Of a stretch of DNA of 64,000 nt, positions 48,051-63,100 are shown one piece after another. Within the stretch, counting starts at the first letter, position 1. The number at the start of each line of letters is the position of its first letter. Source of the DNA: Dactylellina haptotyla (lineage: Eukaryota > Ascomycota > Orbiliomycetes > Orbiliales > Orbiliaceae); NCBI GenBank assembly GCA_031310005.1, contig CM062382.1:1550001-1614000 (forward strand), written 5' to 3'. A model generated the notes under the pieces. That model was not told the DNA's origin and searched no databases. It saw only the letters and a program-made list of their open reading frames with translations. A program made the position numbers and the translations under genes.

Positions 48051-51000
48051 TTTTAATCAATTATTTTTAGTTAAAAACATATATATAATAGTATTTTTAA
48101 TTTAAAAAATTTTATAATTTTAAAAATAAAATTATAAATAAAAAGATAATTATTAAATAAATAAATTAAAAACTAAGTTTTATAAAATCAATTAAATATT
48201 TTTATATTTATAAAAATAAAATAAAAAATATTATCTTTATTTTTATTAATTTTTAAAATTGATTTATTTAAAAATAAAAATAAAATTTTAATTATTAATA
48301 ATAAAATCTATTTTAATACTATTATATAAATATAGAAAAAAAAATTATATATATTTAATAAAATTATTAATTAATAAAAATTATTATTTTAGATAATAAT
48401 AAATATTTATAAAATTTAAAAATAGTTATAAAAATTCTAAAAAATTTAAAAAATAGTTATTATGATTTAAGTAACCACTAAAATTTATAAGGATGTATAA
48501 GGTATATTTAAAATAATTAAAGAAAAAACAATATTTATTATTTTAAAATCTAATTAAAAATTAAATAAAATTCATTTTTATTTTATATTAAATAAGAATA
48601 AATCTTGTTGTAAATTAATTTTTGATTTTGGAAATTTAAAAATCCTAATAAGAATTTTAATAATAATAAAAAATATTCTAATAATTTTAACAATTTTTAA
48701 CAAATTTTGCTAATTTATTCTAATTTTTATTTATTATAAAGAAGTAAAAGTATTAAATTTGGATAAATTTGATAATTTATTATGTAAATTTGATCAATTT
48801 ATTTAATAAATTACCACTATTTTTATTTTCAATATTAACAATTTAAAAATAATAAAAATAAAATTTTTTTATATTTTTATTAAAATTATTTTTATACTTA
48901 TAATTTTTACTTTATATAATATAAAAAATAAAAAATGAAGAATGGAAAGCTAATAATAATTATATTATTTAAATTCTTACCAACTATTTACTATTTATAT
49001 TTTATCAAAGAATTTAAATAATTCTGCAAATATTAAAATAAGATTGAAAAACTTTTATATTATTTAAAATCTATAATAAATTAAATTTATTAAAAAATAT
49101 TTCTAAATTATTAACACTTATATTTTTATAATTAAATATATAATAAAATAATTAATCTATTATATTAAAAAGATTAAAATTTATATAAAAATAAGAAATT
49201 ATTAAAATAATTATATATAATTTAAAAATTTAATATTATATAATTAAAAATTTAATTATAAAACTTAATAATAACTATTTTTAAAATATAAAATAAATAC
49301 TTTTAAAATTATAATAATTATAATTAATTTCCTAATTTTTAAAAGAATTATTTGAACCAATAAAGTAATCACCTTAAATTTTATAATAACAGTTAAAAAA
49401 ATCAACTATTCCATAATTTTAGAAATTATTTTATAATAAATTAAAATTGATTATCTTAAAATTAAAATAATTTATTATATATTTTTTAAAATAATTATTA
49501 AAAATTAAATAATTAATAATAATAAAATAAAAATAACTAAATTTTAAAAAATATTTTTAAACCATCTTTTATAAAATTAAGAAAAATTTAAAATTAAAAT
49601 TAGTGATTAGGAAATTGTTTTTTAAAATCTAATAAACCAATATATTATTAATATAATAAAGAAGAATACATCAAATAAAATTATCTAATTAATTAATAAT
49701 CTAAAAACATTTAAATAGTTAATTAAGAAATACTATAAGAATAATATAATTATGAGGAATACCAAGAAAGCTATAATAAATATACTAAAAAATATAAAAG
49801 TAACTATTAATAATTCAAAGAAAAACCCCAAAAAGAATGATAACTCAATATTACATTCCATTAAGTTAACAAAGAAGATATCTTTAATATTAACCTAACT
49901 ATCTTTTAAATTCTAACTGTGTTAAAAAGAACTTGAATTTCTACTCCACCTATCACCTCATCTAAAATATATACTTTTTAAAAATCAAAAGATAAAAAAG
50001 TTTAATTAAAAAAACCTAATATTGAATCCACTATAGAAAAATATTATTTTAAATAGGAAAATTCTTTCCCAAAAAGAATAATATATTTATAATATATATA
50101 AAATTTTTTAAATAATTTATAAAAAAAATATAAGATTTAAGGAAAAACTCATTTATAATAGATTTTGAAAATTACATATCAACACAAACCTAAAATTTAT
50201 TTATAAAAAAATTGTAGAGTTATTTGATACTTTCTTATTAATTTATTGTATAAAGAATTAATTTAAGAAGGATTTACCAATCTTCCACTAACTAATAATA
50301 TTATTTATTTGCCAAAACTAAAATCCTTTAATAAATAAATTTTTAAAGACTAAATGTTGGAAGAATTAATGAAAACTGCGAAAATAAATATTATACCTAG
50401 ATGTTAAGGAAATTAGTGTTTTAGATAGCTTGCTTTACTTAGTATTAGATTTATAGGATATAATTACTCAGTATTTTATATTAATAATAATAGAAATTGG
50501 CCTTAGTTTATTAATTAATATATAAAATTATATAAAATATATTAATATTGATTATATAAATATATTAATATTGATTATATAAATATTTTAATATAGATTT
50601 AATTAAATTTATATATTAGAATTGTATAGATTAAATAATTGTTTTTAATTATAAATATATGGAAAAATGATAAAAAAGTTTTTATAAATTTTATTAATAA
50701 ATTATTTATTTTATAATATTTTATTATTATAAAATTAAATTAATATAAGATTATGAGATATATTGGTTTTATATAAAGAATTATAATATTATTGAAATAA
50801 TATTAAAAATTAATATTACAAAAATTAAAAGGAGGAAAAATGTTAATTTTGTAATTTAAAATTTTTAATTATTGTTTTATAATAAAAATTTTTATATTTA
50901 TATTAATTATATGTAAAATGGATTAACATTATTTTAATATATTGAAAAAGTTTTTAAAATCATATATTTATAAAATTACCCAAATATAAATAATGATTTT

Positions 51001-54000
51001 ATTATAAGAAAGATTTAAAATTCTATATTTAAAATTATCAATAAAATATTTTAATTATAATAAATATATTATTTAATTTTTAAGAATAGGAAAAAATAAG
51101 GAATATTATTAATAATGTAGAATTTAATAATATTAAATAGTATAATATTTTAAATTAAAAAATTTTAAATAATAATATATATTAAATCATCTAATTTTAA
51201 TTTTATTAAAAAATTTGATAGAATTCTTAATTAAATTAAAAATAATATTTTTAAATATTTTATATTATTAATGGAAATTTTATATAAGTTTTTACAAATA
51301 ACAAAACAAAAATTATATATATTTTAAAAATATATTAAAAATATAATTTTTATATAATTTAAAAATATTATATATAATATTATTATTTTCGAAAAAGCTT
51401 TTAAAAATAGTTAAGTATAAAATTAACATTATTTTTATTATTAATAAATATTTTAAAAATAAATTATTGATATTTTTAACTTTACTAATAACAATTTTAT
51501 TTTAAAATATAATTAATTAAAAATTATAACTCAATTATAAATTTCCAAAATAAAATAATTAAATTTACTTATTATAACTACTAATAAAATCTATGTTAAA
51601 TTCAACAAATAATTTATAAATAACTAAAAATCCATTTATAACTCACAGAATATTTTTTAATAAAAAATTTATTATTATTTTTAAAATAAATTTAATACTT
51701 TTAAATAAATATAACTTAAAGTTAAAAACATTATTAAAACTATTAAAATAATTTTTAAAAATATATTTTTAAAAATCCCAAAATAAATACCTAAATAGAT
51801 TTGAATTTTAAAAAATTAAAAATAAAAATATATTACTATTATTTAATAAATTTACTTATAAAATATTATTATAAAAAATATATTTTTAAATTCTTACTTA
51901 TTTATATTTGTATAAAGGAAAAACTTAAAATATTTAAAAATATATTAAAAAATTTATAAAAATATATTTATTTTTAAAATTTTTACAAAACATTTAATTT
52001 TTTTATTAAAAAAATGAAAATTATGAATTTATATTGACTATTAAAACCTTAACACTATTATGATTAAAAATTGTAATAGTTTATTTTAAATCAACAAATT
52101 TTAAATCAATTAATTAAAGTTATTCATTTTATTAAATTTAATATTATAATTATTTATTATAATTTGTAAATTACCCTAAAAGATATTTAGAAAATAGTAT
52201 TTAAATACCACTATAGTTTATTTAAATATTTAATTATACTTATAAAATTAACCAATGTTTTAGCATCTTTTTAAATTTTTATAAATTATATATTAAAAGA
52301 TTATATTGATAAAATATATATTATTTATTTTAATAATATATTAGTTTATAGTAAGAATCTAAAGAATATTAATAATATATTATTATTATCTTTAAAGTAT
52401 TAAATAAATATAATTTTAAAATTAAATTAAAAAAATAGAATTTGAAGTTATAAAATGTAAATTTTTAAAATTATTATTATAATTAAAAGAATTAAAATGG
52501 ATTTTAAAAAATTAATATTATTTAAAAATGGTTTTAATTTTAAAATATTAAAGATATTTAAACTTTCTTAGAACTTTACAATTACTATTGATGATTTATT
52601 AAACAATATAGTTATATGTTTAATGTTTTTTCAGAAATGATAAAAATTAAAATATATTTTAAAATGATCCTTAGTTGAATATACATTTTCAATATATTTA
52701 AAGAATTATTTTTCTCAGTTCCTATCTTTAAACTATATAACCTAAATCTATTTATCAAAATTAAAACAAATATTTCTGATATTATACTAAAAGCCTGCTT
52801 ATATTAATTATAATTTAATTAAGAATGGTATTTTATTACCTTTCTTATAAATTTAATATTATTAAATTATAATATCCTATTTATAATAAAGAATTAATAA
52901 TTATTATTTAAACTTATAAAATATAAAAAATATATTTTTAAATAAAAAATTTTTTTATAATATATTTAGATTATAAGAACCTCATTTACTTTTTATTATT
53001 TAAAAATCTTAATAAATAATAAATTTATTAATAAAAATTTATTAATTAATATAATATAAAAATTATATATTGTAAAAAAAAATTTTAAAATTAATATTAT
53101 TAATTAATAACCTAATTTAATAACTAAAGTCTAATTAAATAAAGAAATTATTCTTAAAAAAATAATATATAATTATTTTAATTAATAAAATTCTTAATTT
53201 TACCTTTATATTTTAAAAACTAATTTATAAAAGATTTTAAATAAAATTATAATAAATATTTTATTGTAAAAATATTATCAAAAATTTTAATACCTTAAAT
53301 TATTTTATAATAAAAAAGATTTATTTTTTAAATATTTTTCTATATTCTTATTAAAAACTTTAATAATAATTTATTAAACAATATTATAATATATTATCTT
53401 ATAAATATTTAAAAATTAAATATATTTAAAAATTTTAATTAAATCTTATTTTTAGTTTTAAATGTGATAATATATTAAATAATATATTAAAATTTATAAT
53501 ATATATTATTAAAATAAATTTATTTAACATTTATTTTATAAAAGTTATAATTTTATAATATATTTTTAGAATTATTCTAAATTATCTTATATAATTTTAT
53601 ATAAAAATATTTTTTTAAAAAATTTTTATAAATATTGTTTATAATAAAGTTTTAATTATTATTTATAAATTTAGTAAAATAATAATTTAAAATTATAAAA
53701 CTCTAAATAATTTATAATTAAATTTAAATAAATTTATAATAAATAAATTTTTAATTAATACAAATTATAATTTAAATATATTTATAATAGAGATATGTTA
53801 TTTGTTAGTAAATTCTAAAACTTAGTTAAAAATTAAATTAATACTAAAATTAATATTATTAGTAAAAATATATTTAAATAAATAGAGTTATAAAACAAAT
53901 TATCTAAATTATTAAAATATAATTAAAAGTTTTTTAACATAATACAAAATAATTAAATTAAATTATTATTATATTTTAAATTTATTTATAATATATTTAA

Positions 54001-55570
54001 ATATTTATCTATTAAATATATATTTTATAAAATATTTAAAAAATAGAACCCTATCATAATATTATTTTTTATAATATTTAAGGAAATAATTCTAAAAATA
54101 GAAAAATATATTAAAAATATAAAAAATTTTTATAACAATTTATAAAAAGATTTTTAATTTATAATAGAATATATATTATATTATTATAATTAATAATATA
54201 TAAAAGTACTTTTTTTAAAAAAAGAAAATAAAGTATACCTACTTATTAAATACATTAAATAAAAAAAATAATAAAATAAAAAACTAAATTATTAAAAATA
54301 TAGATTTTTTATTATTATTAGAAAATTTAATAATAATATTTTTAAATTTAAAATTCTAAAACCTACCCAAATCCATTAATCTTTTTATATCTCACTCTTA
54401 GAATTAGTATCCCCAAATTTAAAAAAAGATCTAAAAAATGATAAATTGGAATATAAGAATTACACAGAATATAAATTCAAAAAAATCCTTAATGGACCTA
54501 ATGAAAACAATAAATACTTAATTAGATAATCATTATTATATAATTTATAAGATAATGAATGGATTCCTAAACATAATCTACCTTCTATTATTATTTAAAT
54601 CTACCTTTAGTAGAAAAATATAGTATAGTTTATAAAAAGAGGACGAGGATGACTAAAGAAATAAAATTAATATTAAAAACCTGTAATCTCCTAATTTATA
54701 CTTATAAATTCTTATTATAATTATTTAAAATCTATTTCACTCAAATTTTTAAAATTAACAAGATCGATCTGAAATTTTTTTTTAAAAAATAATTGTTTTT
54801 AATCTATTAACTTTTTTTTTTGTATTATTATACCAAAACACTAATCTAATATTTTAATTTTATAATGAAAATGTGCAACTTTAGCAAAAATTTTAATTAT
54901 TTTTACCAATAATTTTATTTGAAGTTTTTTAGACTTAAGGAGATTATACTCTTTATAATCAATATCCTTACAAATTTATTTTATTATTTAATATTAACAA
55001 TAATTAGTAAAAATTATTAAAAAAAATTTATTCAAATCAACAAAAATATAAAAATATCCTTAACAAACATATTTTATATATTTAAAATCAAAGTTTAAAT
55101 ATACTTAATAATTGTGTTAATTTTTCTGACAAAATTTATATATAATATTTACTTTTTTTCCTTTATTTTTAATATTTCGTGCCCTAGTACAAATCTTTTC
55201 ATAATAAGATTTTTTTTAATATTTTATTAGTATTTATTATTTTAAAAATATATTAATTACTTATATTTATAAAAATATTTTATAGTTTAAATTTTATTTT
55301 ACTATTTTAATTTAATTACTATATTTTTATATATATATATATAATTATATAAGTATTTATCTAAAAATAAATTTTATATTGTAATATAGATTATTGTTCT
55401 ATATAAATCCAATTTTAATATAAAAACTAATAATATATAAAATCAAATTCCTACATAGGAATAATAACAGTATATTATTATCTTATATTTAGCTACTATC
55501 ATTTGTACAAAACCCTAGATTCTATAAAAAAACCATCTATATGGAAGTTTATTTTAAAAAAAAAGGATAG

Positions 55571-56073
55571 TGTCACAGACCATAAATTTTAATAATATAA
55601 ATATTTGTACCTTACTTTGTGTTATATTATCCTAAGTTTTATTATTATATTTTGTATTTATAAATATATATTATTTTTAATATATTTGTCTATAAAGCCC
55701 ATTTATTTATTTAATATCCTTAATTATAATATAATATATTATTTTAAAATTTTAATATTTAGAATTTTAGAACATTAAAACTTTAAAATTAAAATTTTAA
55801 AAACTTAAAAAACCACAATTATATATATAAAATTATTATTAAAATTAATAAAATAATTATTATTTTCATTAATTAATTTAAATATAATTTAATATATTTA
55901 ATTATTTTTATTCTATTATTGTTATATATTTTAGATAAGTTATCTTCAATATTTTATAATTTTATACATACTTTTTACTAAAAGACTTAGATATCTTAGG
56001 TAAAGAAAGAGTTTTACATATCTCAATATTGCATATTCATATTGTTACGTTGGGTAACGTACGAAGTGTAACA
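55571..56073 (+). repeat. 3' LTR of copy A
   Basis: 503 bp, starting TGTCACAGACC right after a purine-rich tract and ending GTGTAACA. It is followed by the target duplication TAAGT. Confidence 0.8.
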
Positions 56074-59000
56074 TAAGTATACTAATATATATATAAAATT
56101 ATTATTAAAATTAATAAAATAATTTTTTTTTTATTAATTAATTTAAATATAATTTAATATATTTAATTATTTTTATTTTATTATTATTATATATTTTAGG
56201 TAAGTTATTTTTAATATTTTATAATTTTATATATATTTTTTATTAAAAAATTTAAATATTTTAAATAAAAAAAGAGTTTTATATATCTGAATATTGTATA
56301 TTTATACTATTATATTGGGTAATGTACAAAGTGTAACACTTTGATCGATCACCTCTTAGCTAAGAAGAAGCATATGTATAACGACTGTCCTTATTTGCAT
56401 AACGTCTGGACGAATAAATCGAAAACCAAGTCTCATAAAATCAATCAAACACTCTTATACTTACAAAAATAGAAAAGAGAAGTATCGCCCTTATCCTTAT
56501 TAATCCTTAAAGCCAACCTATTTAAAAATAAAGACAAAATTTTAATTATTAATGATAAAATTTATTTTAATATTACTATACAAATGTAGAAAAAAAAATT
56601 GTATATATTTAATAAAGTTATTAATAATTTAATAAAAATTATTATTTTAAATAATAATAAATATTTATAAAATTTAAAAATAATTATAAAAATTTTAAAA
56701 AAATTTAAAAAAATGGTTGTTATAATTTAAATAATTATTAAAATTTATAAAAATATATAAAATATATTTAAAATAATTAAAAAAAAAATTATATTAATTA
56801 TTTTAAAATTTAATTAAGGATTAAATAAGATTCATTTTTATTTTATATTAAATAAGAATAAATTTTATTATAAATTAGTTTTTAATTTTAAAAATTTAAA
56901 AGATTTTAATGAAGATCCCAATGATGATGGCGAAGGATACCCTGATGACCCTAACAACCTCTCAGCAGATTTCACTAATCTACTCCGATCCTCTACCCGC
57001 GACAAATCAAAATCGACCACCTTAGAATCAAAATAATCCTCCACACGCTCCTCAAAATAACTATTAAAGGCCAAATAATTAATAATAATAAAATAAAAAT
57101 AATTAAATTTTAAAAAATATTTTTAGACTATTTTTTATAAAATTAGGAAAAATTTAAAATTGAAATTAATGATTAGGAAATTAATTCTTAAAATTTAATA
57201 AATTGGTATATTATTAGTATAATAAGGAAAAATATATTAAATAAAATTGTTTAATTAATTAATATTTAAAAAATGTTAAAATAATTAATTAAGAAATATT
57301 ATAAAAATAATATAATTATAAGGAAAATTAAGAAAGTTATAATAAGTATATTAAAAAATATAAAAATGATTATTAGTAATTTAAAAAAGAATTTTAGGAA
57401 AAATGCTAATTTAATGTTATATTTTATTAAATTAATAAAAAAAATATTTTTAATATTAATTTAACTATTTTTTGAGTTTTAGTTGTATTGGAAAGAATTT
57501 AAATTTTTATTTTATTTATTACTTTATCTAAAATATACATTTTTTAAAAATTAAAAATTAAAAATATTTAATAAGAGAATAAGGTTAAATTTATTATAAA
57601 AAATATTATTTTAAATAAAAATCCTTTTCCAAAAAAATTATATATTTATAATTTATATAAGATTTTAATAATTTTTAAAAAAATATAAAATTTAAAATAA
57701 ATTTTGTTTATAATAAATTTTAAAAATTATATGTTAATATAAATTTAAAATTTATTTATAAAAATTGTAGAGTTATTTGATATTTTCTTATTGATTTATT
57801 AAATAAAAATTAATTTAAGAAGGATTTATTAATTTTTAATAACTAATGATATTATTTATTTGTTAAAAATTGAACGTTTTAATAAATAAATTTTTAAAAA
57901 TTAAATATTAAAAAAATTAATGAAAATTATAAAAATAAATATTATATTTAAATATCAAGAAAATTAATATTTTAAATAATTTGTTTTACCTGGTATTGGA
58001 TTTATAGGATATAATTACCCAACATTCTATATTAATAATAATAAAAATTGGCCTTAATTTATAAATTAATATGTAAAATTATATAGAATATATTAATATT
58101 AATTATATAAATATTTTGATATAAATTTAATTAAATTTATATATTAAAATTATGCGGATTAAATAATTGTTTTTGGTTATGAATATATAAAAAAATGATA
58201 AAAAAGTTTTTATAAATTTTATTAATAAATTATTTATTTTGTAATATTTTATTGTTATGGAATTAAATTAATATAAGATTATAAGATATATTAATTTTAT
58301 ATAAAAATTATAATACCACCAATAATATTAGGAATTAATATTATAAAATTGAAAAAATAAAAAATGTTAATTTTACGAGTTAAGATTTTTGATTATTATT
58401 CCTATAATAAGAATTTATATATTTATATTAATTATATATAAAATAAATTAATATTATTTTTATAATATATTAAAAAAATTTTAAAACTATATATTTATAA
58501 AAATTGTTTAAATTATAAATAACAATTTTATTATAAAAATTTTAAATTTTATATTTAAAACTATTAATAAAATATTTTAATCATAATAAATATATTATTT
58601 AATTTTTAAAATAAGTTAGGAACATTATTAATAATATAGAATTTGATAATATTAAATAATATAATATTTTAAATTAAAAAGTTTTAAATAATGATATATA
58701 TTTTAATTCTAATTTTGTTAAAAAGGATTTAATAGAATTTTTAATTGAATTAAAAATAATATTTTAAATATTTTATATTATCAATAAAAATTTTATACAA
58801 ATTTTTATAAATAATAAAATAAAATTATATATATTTTAAAAATATATTAAAAATATAATTTTTATATAATTTAAAAGTATTATATATAATATTGTTGTTT
58901 TTAAAAAAATTAAAATAATAAAATGAAATTAATATTATGTTTATTATTAATAAATATTTCAAAAATAAATTATTAATATTTTTAATTTTACTAATAATAA

Positions 59001-59637
59001 TTTTATTTTAGGATATGATTGATTAAAAATTATAATTTAATTATAAGTTTTAAAATAAAATAATTAAATTTATTTATTATAAATATTAATAGATTTTTAT
59101 TAAATTTAATAAATAATTTATAAATAATTAAAAAAGTTTATTTATAATTTATAGAATACTTTTTGATAAAAATCTATTATTATTTTTATAATAAACTTAA
59201 TATTTTAAATAAATATAGCTTAAAATTAAGGATATTATTAAAATTATTAAAAAAATTATTAAAAATATTTTATTTTTTAAAGTTTTAAAATGGATTTTTA
59301 AGTAAATTCGAATTTTTGAAAAAATTAAAAATAAAAATGTATTATTATTATTTAATAAATTTATTTATAAAATATTATTATAAGAAAATATTATTTTTAA
59401 ATTTTTATCTATTTATATTTATATAAAAAAAGAATTTGAAGTATTTAGAAAATATATTAAAAAACTTTTATAAAAAAAATAAAAAATTATAAATTTATAT
59501 TAATTATCAAAGTTTTAATGTTATTATAATTAAAGATTGTAATAATTTACTTCAAATTGATAAGTTTTTAAATTAGTTAATTAAAGTTATTTGTTTTATT
59601 AAATTTAATATTATTATTGTTTATTATAATTTATGAG
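56074..59637 (+). mobile_element. Fossil copy B: rest of 5' LTR and internal part, interrupted by copy C
   Basis: 56,074-56,338 is the right half of the family LTR, ending GTGTAACA, and completes the piece at 47,221-47,547. From 56,339 the sequence runs parallel to the interior of copy A (48,051 onward) until about 59,637. There, at a point matching about 52,160 of copy A, the inverted LTR of copy C begins. It is heavily broken, with many breaks. Two patches keep ordinary base composition (about 56,339-56,530 and 56,905-57,070). B is the oldest of the three copies, since both others lie in it. Confidence 0.65.
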
Positions 59638-60144
59638 TGTTACACTTCGTGCGCTACCCGATGTAACGGTACAAATATGTAATACTAAGATATACAAAAT
59701 TTTCTTTCTATTTAGGATATCTAGGTTTCTTAGTAAAAAATATATATAGGACTATGAAATATCAAAAATAGTTTGCTTAAAATATATAATAATAATGGAG
59801 TAAAAATAACTAAATATTAAATTATATTTAAATTGATTGATGAAAATAGAAATATTTTATTAGTTCTAAAAATAGTTTTATATATAAAAATGGTTTAATA
59901 TATTTGTAATAGATTGTGGATTGTAGCGGATTGTAGTTCATAACTTATAATCCATAGTAAGCAATAATCTACAAAATATATTATACTATAGTTTAGAATA
60001 CTAAACAAATAAGTAAACTTTACAGTTAAATATATTAAAAGTAATATATGTTTATAAATATAAAGTATAATAATAGAATTTAAAACAATACAGTATAAAA
60101 TAAAATATAAATATTTATATTATTAAAACTTATAATTTATAATA
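59638..60144 (-). repeat. LTR of copy C (its 3' LTR, inverted)
   Basis: About 507 bp in reverse orientation. The middle part (about 59,895-59,965) differs from the other LTR copies and keeps more G and C, so a small local rearrangement is possible. Confidence 0.6.
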
Positions 60145-63100
60145 TTATTTTCTTTTTTTAGAATAAGCTTCTATATAAACAATTTTTTTATAAAATTTAA
60201 AATTTTATATAAATAATAATAATTAAATATAAAATAATAATATATTATTATTATTCTTATATAAGAATTTAATTTTATATATTATTAATTTTTATATTAG
60301 AATTGGATCTATATAAAATAATAATTTATATTATAGTATAAAATTTGTTTTAAATAAGTATTTATATAATTATACATATATAAAAGTATAATAGTTAAAT
60401 TAAAATAATAAAATAAAATTTGAATTATAAAATATTCTCACAAATATAAGTAATTAATATATTTTTAAAAATAATAATGTTAGTAAATCATTATATAAAA
60501 TTATTAACTAAATGGTATCAAAATTAGGCTTGTTATATTAAAGTATAAAAGAAAAAGTCTTAAACAGTTTATAAATTTTATAAAAAATATAATTTTTTTT
60601 GTATAATGGAATTTTTTAGTAAAAAATATTTTAATTATATTTATTATGGTTATAATTATATTTAAAAAATAACCAATAAATTTTTTATAGTTTTTATATT
60701 ACTAATAAAGCTAATTATTCTATAGTAGATTGTATTCTTTAACAGTTGGATTAAAAATGGATAAAACTGCGCAAGGTAGAAAATATTTAAATTTTATTAT
60801 TTACTAAGATAATTTAAGTTTAGGCAAAGGTAGCATATTTACAAAAAAAAAAAAATTTGGTAAATAAAAAAATAAAATTAATTTTTAAAAAGGAGGAATT
60901 TGCTATTAAAGAATAGAAAGGTTTTGAACAACTTTAAGAATTAAATCTAGAATTATTATTGAATAATATTAATTTTTAACAATTTCTAAATAGTAATATT
61001 ATTTTTTTTAAATAAAAAATCAAATAAATATAATACATAAACTAAATTTTTTAAATATAATTAATTTGAAAAGTTTTAAATTATTTCCTTATTCAATTAT
61101 ACCTAAATATATTAAATATTATATAAGTTTTCTGGATCTTCCTCTAAATCATTTATTTAGAGGTTTTAATATCTTTTTCTAAAAATAATTTTAAATTAAT
61201 TTTAAAAAAATATTGTTTTTTAATTCTTATAAATTATCTTATAATCTATAAAATAATAACTATCTAATTAAATATTCATTATTTTTATTAAATCCATTAA
61301 ATATTCTTACAATTTTATATTTTATATAATTTTCGTATTCCAATTTTTTATCCTCTGGGTCTTTTTTTAGATTTAAAAAAATTGGTTTTAAAAATAAAAT
61401 ATAAAAAAATTAATAAATTTTAATAAATTTTAAAATTTTAAATTTAAAAATATTATTACTAAATTTTCTAATAATAATAAAAAATCTATATTTTTAATAA
61501 TCCAATTTTTTACTTTATCATTTTTTCTATTTAATATATTTAACAAATAAATATACTTTATCTTCTTCTTTTAAAAAAAATACTTCTATATATCACTAAT
61601 TATAATAATATAACATATATTCTATTATAAATTAAAAATCTTTTTATAAATTATTATAAAAATTCTTTATATTCTTTACATATTTCTTTATTTTTAGAAT
61701 AACTTTCTTAAATATTATAAAAATAATATTATAATAAGATTCCATTTTTAAATATTTTATAAAATGTATATTTAATAAATAAATATTTAAACATATTATA
61801 AATAAATTTAAAATATAATAATAATTTAATTTAATTATTTTATACTATATTAAAAACTTTTAATTATATTTTAATAATTTAAATAATTTGTTTTATAACT
61901 CTATTTATTTGGATATATTTTTATTAATAATATTAATTTTAATATTTATTTAATTAACTAAATTTTAAAATTTATTAATAAATAATATATTTTTATTATA
62001 AATATATTTAAATTATAATTTATATTAATTAAAAATTTGTTTATTATATACTTATTTAAATTTAATTATAAATTATTTAAAATTTTATAATTTTAAAATT
62101 ATTATTTTATTAAATTTGTAAATAATAATTAGAATTTTATTATAAATAATATTTATAAAAGAGTTTTTTAAAAAATATTTTTTATATAAAATTATATAAA
62201 ATTATTTAAAATAATTTTAAAATATATCATAAAATTATAATTTTCTATAAAATAAATATTAATTAAATTTATTTTAATAGTACATATCACAAATTTTAAT
62301 ATATTATTTAATATATTATCACATTTAAAACCAAAAATAAAACTTAGTTAAAAATTCCTAAGTACATTCAATTTTTAAATATCTATGAATTAATATATTA
62401 TAATATTATTTAATAAATTATTATTAAAATTTTTAATAAAAATATAAAAAATCTTTAAAAAAATAAATCCTTTTTTATTATAAAATAATTTAAAATATTA
62501 AAATCTTTTAATAATATTCTTTTATTATAAAATATTTATAATAGTTTTATTTAAAATTTTACAAATTAGTTTTTTAAAATATAAAAATAAAATTAAATAT
62601 TTTATTAATTAAAATAATTATATATTACTTTTTTAAAAATAATTTTTTATTAAATTAAATTTCAGCTATTAAATCAAATTGTTAATTAATAGCATTAACT
62701 CTAAAGTTCTTTTTCTTTTGTAATATATAATCCTTATATTATATTAATTAATAAATTCCTATTAGTAAACTTATTATTAACTGAGGTCTTTAAAAATAAA
62801 AATAAATAAGATTCTTATAATCCAAATATACTATAAAAAATTTTTATTTAAAATATATTCTCCATATTTTGTAAACTTAAATAATAACTATTAATTCTTT
62901 ATTATGGATAAAATATATTATAATTTAGTAACATTAAATTTATAAAAAAGGTAGGTAATAGAGTATTATTTTTAATTTAATTATAATTAGTATAGATAGG
63001 CTTTTAACACAATATTAAAAATATCTATTTTAATTTTAATAAATAAATCAAAATTATATAATTTAAGGATAGGGGTTAAAAATAATTTTTAAATATATTA

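Larger units (their letters stand above)
47548..56073 (+). mobile_element. Fossil LTR retrotransposon, copy A (probably Ty3/gypsy), full length
   Basis: 8.5 kb between two direct LTRs of 503 bp (47,548-48,050 and 55,571-56,073). The LTRs begin TGTCACAGACC and end in a GTGTAACA-type terminus. The element is flanked by the 5-bp duplication TAAGT (47,543-47,547 and 56,074-56,078). A purine-rich tract precedes the 3' LTR at about 55,555-55,570. The interior has faint traces of a gypsy-type reverse transcriptase around 52,000-52,400. It is decayed throughout by RIP-like mutation, with far too many breaks to count, and is not functional. It sits in the 5' LTR of copy B, so it is younger than B. RIP prevents dating from LTR divergence. 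Confidence 0.8.

Noticed and set aside
56868-57074. Short open frame on the minus strand in the A+T-rich tract
   Set aside because: It is antisense to a less mutated patch of fossil copy B and is not an independent gene.
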